Below are positions 5,513-6,067 of a DNA stretch of 6,067 bases, piece after piece. Origin of the DNA: Actinomycetes bacterium. GTDB taxonomy: Bacteria; Actinomycetota; Actinomycetes; Propionibacteriales; Propionibacteriaceae. The notes beneath the pieces are model-generated. The model was not told the DNA's origin. It ran no database searches and saw nothing but the letters and a program-made list of their open reading frames with translations. Position 1 is the stretch's first letter; every line of letters starts with the position of its first letter. Both the position numbers and the translations under genes were made by a program. Where the stretch lies: NCBI GenBank assembly GCA_009785885.1, contig WQUE01000090.1:1-6067 (forward strand). Direction: 5' to 3'.

Positions 5513-6043
5513 ATGGCCTCACCCCACGCGTCGGCCACTGCCGTGGTCACCGACTGGACCGACGCCCAGCGGCTGCTGGTCAAGCGGGCCCACGACATCG
5601 CCGTCCGCGCCCACGAAGGGCAAAAGGACAAGGCGGGGCACCCGTACATCGGCCATCCGTCGCGCGTCGCCGCCTACCTGGCCACCGCCCACGGCCACAT
5701 CCCGGCCGCCCCGCCCGAGGCGGTCGCCGCCGGCTGGTTGCACGACGTGATCGAGGACACGCCCACGTCGCTGGAGGACCTGCGACGGCAAGGCATCCCG
5801 GACTCGGTCATCGCGATCGTCGACGCCGTGTCGCTCCGCGAGGGGGAGTCTCCCGCCGAGTACGCGGCCCGCATCGCCGCCAACCCGCTGGCCGTCCAGG
5901 TCAAGCGGGCCGACCTGCGCGACAACGGCGACAAGCATCGCCTGGCCCAGGTGGACACGGCCACGCGCGCACGCCTCACGGTCAAGTACGCCGACTTCGT
6001 CGCCCTGCTCAACGAGGCCGTCCGCCGCCAGGCCGCCCGCTGA
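5513..6043 (+). CDS. Single-domain HD phosphohydrolase, SpoT/Mesh1-like (possible small alarmone hydrolase)
   Basis: A 176-residue cytoplasmic protein made almost entirely of one HD domain like the hydrolase half of Rel/SpoT, the size of small alarmone hydrolases. Motifs in order: AHDIAVRAHEGQKDKAGHPYIGHPSRVA (26-53), with metal-ligand candidate H48; AGWLHDVIEDTP (73-84), giving the HD pair H77-D78 and the E81-D82 pair; TSLEDLRRQGIPDSVIAIVDAVSLREGE (85-112), the usual helix after the ED motif; and NPLAVQVKRADLRDNGD (124-140), with D134 and N138 in the place of Rel's late Asp and Asn. All expected metal-binding residues are present, so it is probably an active Mn2+-dependent hydrolase. In Rel enzymes the 'GQ-x-R-K-x-G' motif has an Arg that contacts the guanine; here it reads GQKDKAG, so D39 replaces it and (p)ppGpp may not be the substrate. 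There is no synthetase or TGS/ACT domain. A strong ribosome-binding site supports ATG 5513. Confidence 0.85.
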   Translation: MASPHASATAVVTDWTDAQRLLVKRAHDIAVRAHEGQKDKAGHPYIGHPSRVAAYLATAHGHIPAAPPEAVAAGWLHDVIEDTPTSLEDLRRQGIPDSVIAIVDAVSLREGESPAEYAARIAANPLAVQVKRADLRDNGDKHRLAQVDTATRARLTVKYADFVALLNEAVRRQAAR

Positions 6044-6067
6044 CACACCTTGTCGCGACCTCGATCC

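Noticed and set aside
5337..5522. N-terminal extension of the ypeA acetyltransferase by 62 residues
   Set aside because: The added sequence is Cys/Gly/Arg-rich and unlike the family, it overlaps the divergent promoter region and the start of the HD gene, and the conserved YpeA fold begins exactly at ATG 5336.
1..6067. Search for tRNA, rRNA, CRISPR repeats, insertion-sequence ends, attachment sites or phage genes
   Set aside because: No cloverleaf, regularly spaced repeats, transposase, integrase or matched terminal inverted repeats were seen by eye; composition is uniform across the window, giving no sign of recent transfer.

Overview
The window is very GC-rich (mostly G or C at third codon positions). 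It carries AzlC/AzlD, LytR_C, DUF2207-like and YpeA proteins and several TANNNT -10 boxes lying right at start codons. This points to a chromosomal segment of a high-GC actinobacterium (Actinomycetota). Genus cannot be fixed from the sequence alone. I see no rRNA, tRNA, CRISPR array, insertion sequence or prophage gene. Coding density is high, and no gene-free stretch exceeds 300 bases; the largest gap is 176 bases (5337-5512).

Layout. Bases 1-476 (+) hold the 3' end of an azlC permease gene and a complete azlD, overlapping by ATGA, which together form a predicted branched-chain amino acid exporter. Bases 537-3275 (+) hold three genes in a row: a BadF/BadG/BcrA/BcrD-type sugar kinase (N-acetylglucosamine kinase-like), a DUF2207-like membrane protein, and a membrane-anchored extracellular LytR_C-domain protein. 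The last two overlap by ATGA. This trio has a possible cell-envelope theme (amino-sugar salvage plus an envelope protein), but that link is inference. Bases 3365-5336 (-) hold a CPA1-type K+(Na+)/H+ antiporter with a C-terminal TrkA_C/RCK_C domain and, upstream of it, a YpeA-type GNAT acetyltransferase. These converge with the trio around a candidate hairpin terminator at 3312-3342. Bases 5513-6043 (+) hold a single-domain HD phosphohydrolase resembling small alarmone hydrolases (SpoT/Mesh1-like), transcribed divergently from ypeA.

Functionally these look like ordinary housekeeping and envelope-physiology genes: amino acid export, amino-sugar phosphorylation, cell-surface protein, cation/proton homeostasis, acetylation and possibly nucleotide-alarmone turnover. 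I did not find an obviously new biological system. The points most worth a second look are: apparent leaderless promoters at three genes, a kinase and an HD hydrolase that each deviate at a position normally important for nucleotide binding, a shortened DUF2207 protein paired with a LytR_C protein, and a structured leader before the HD gene.
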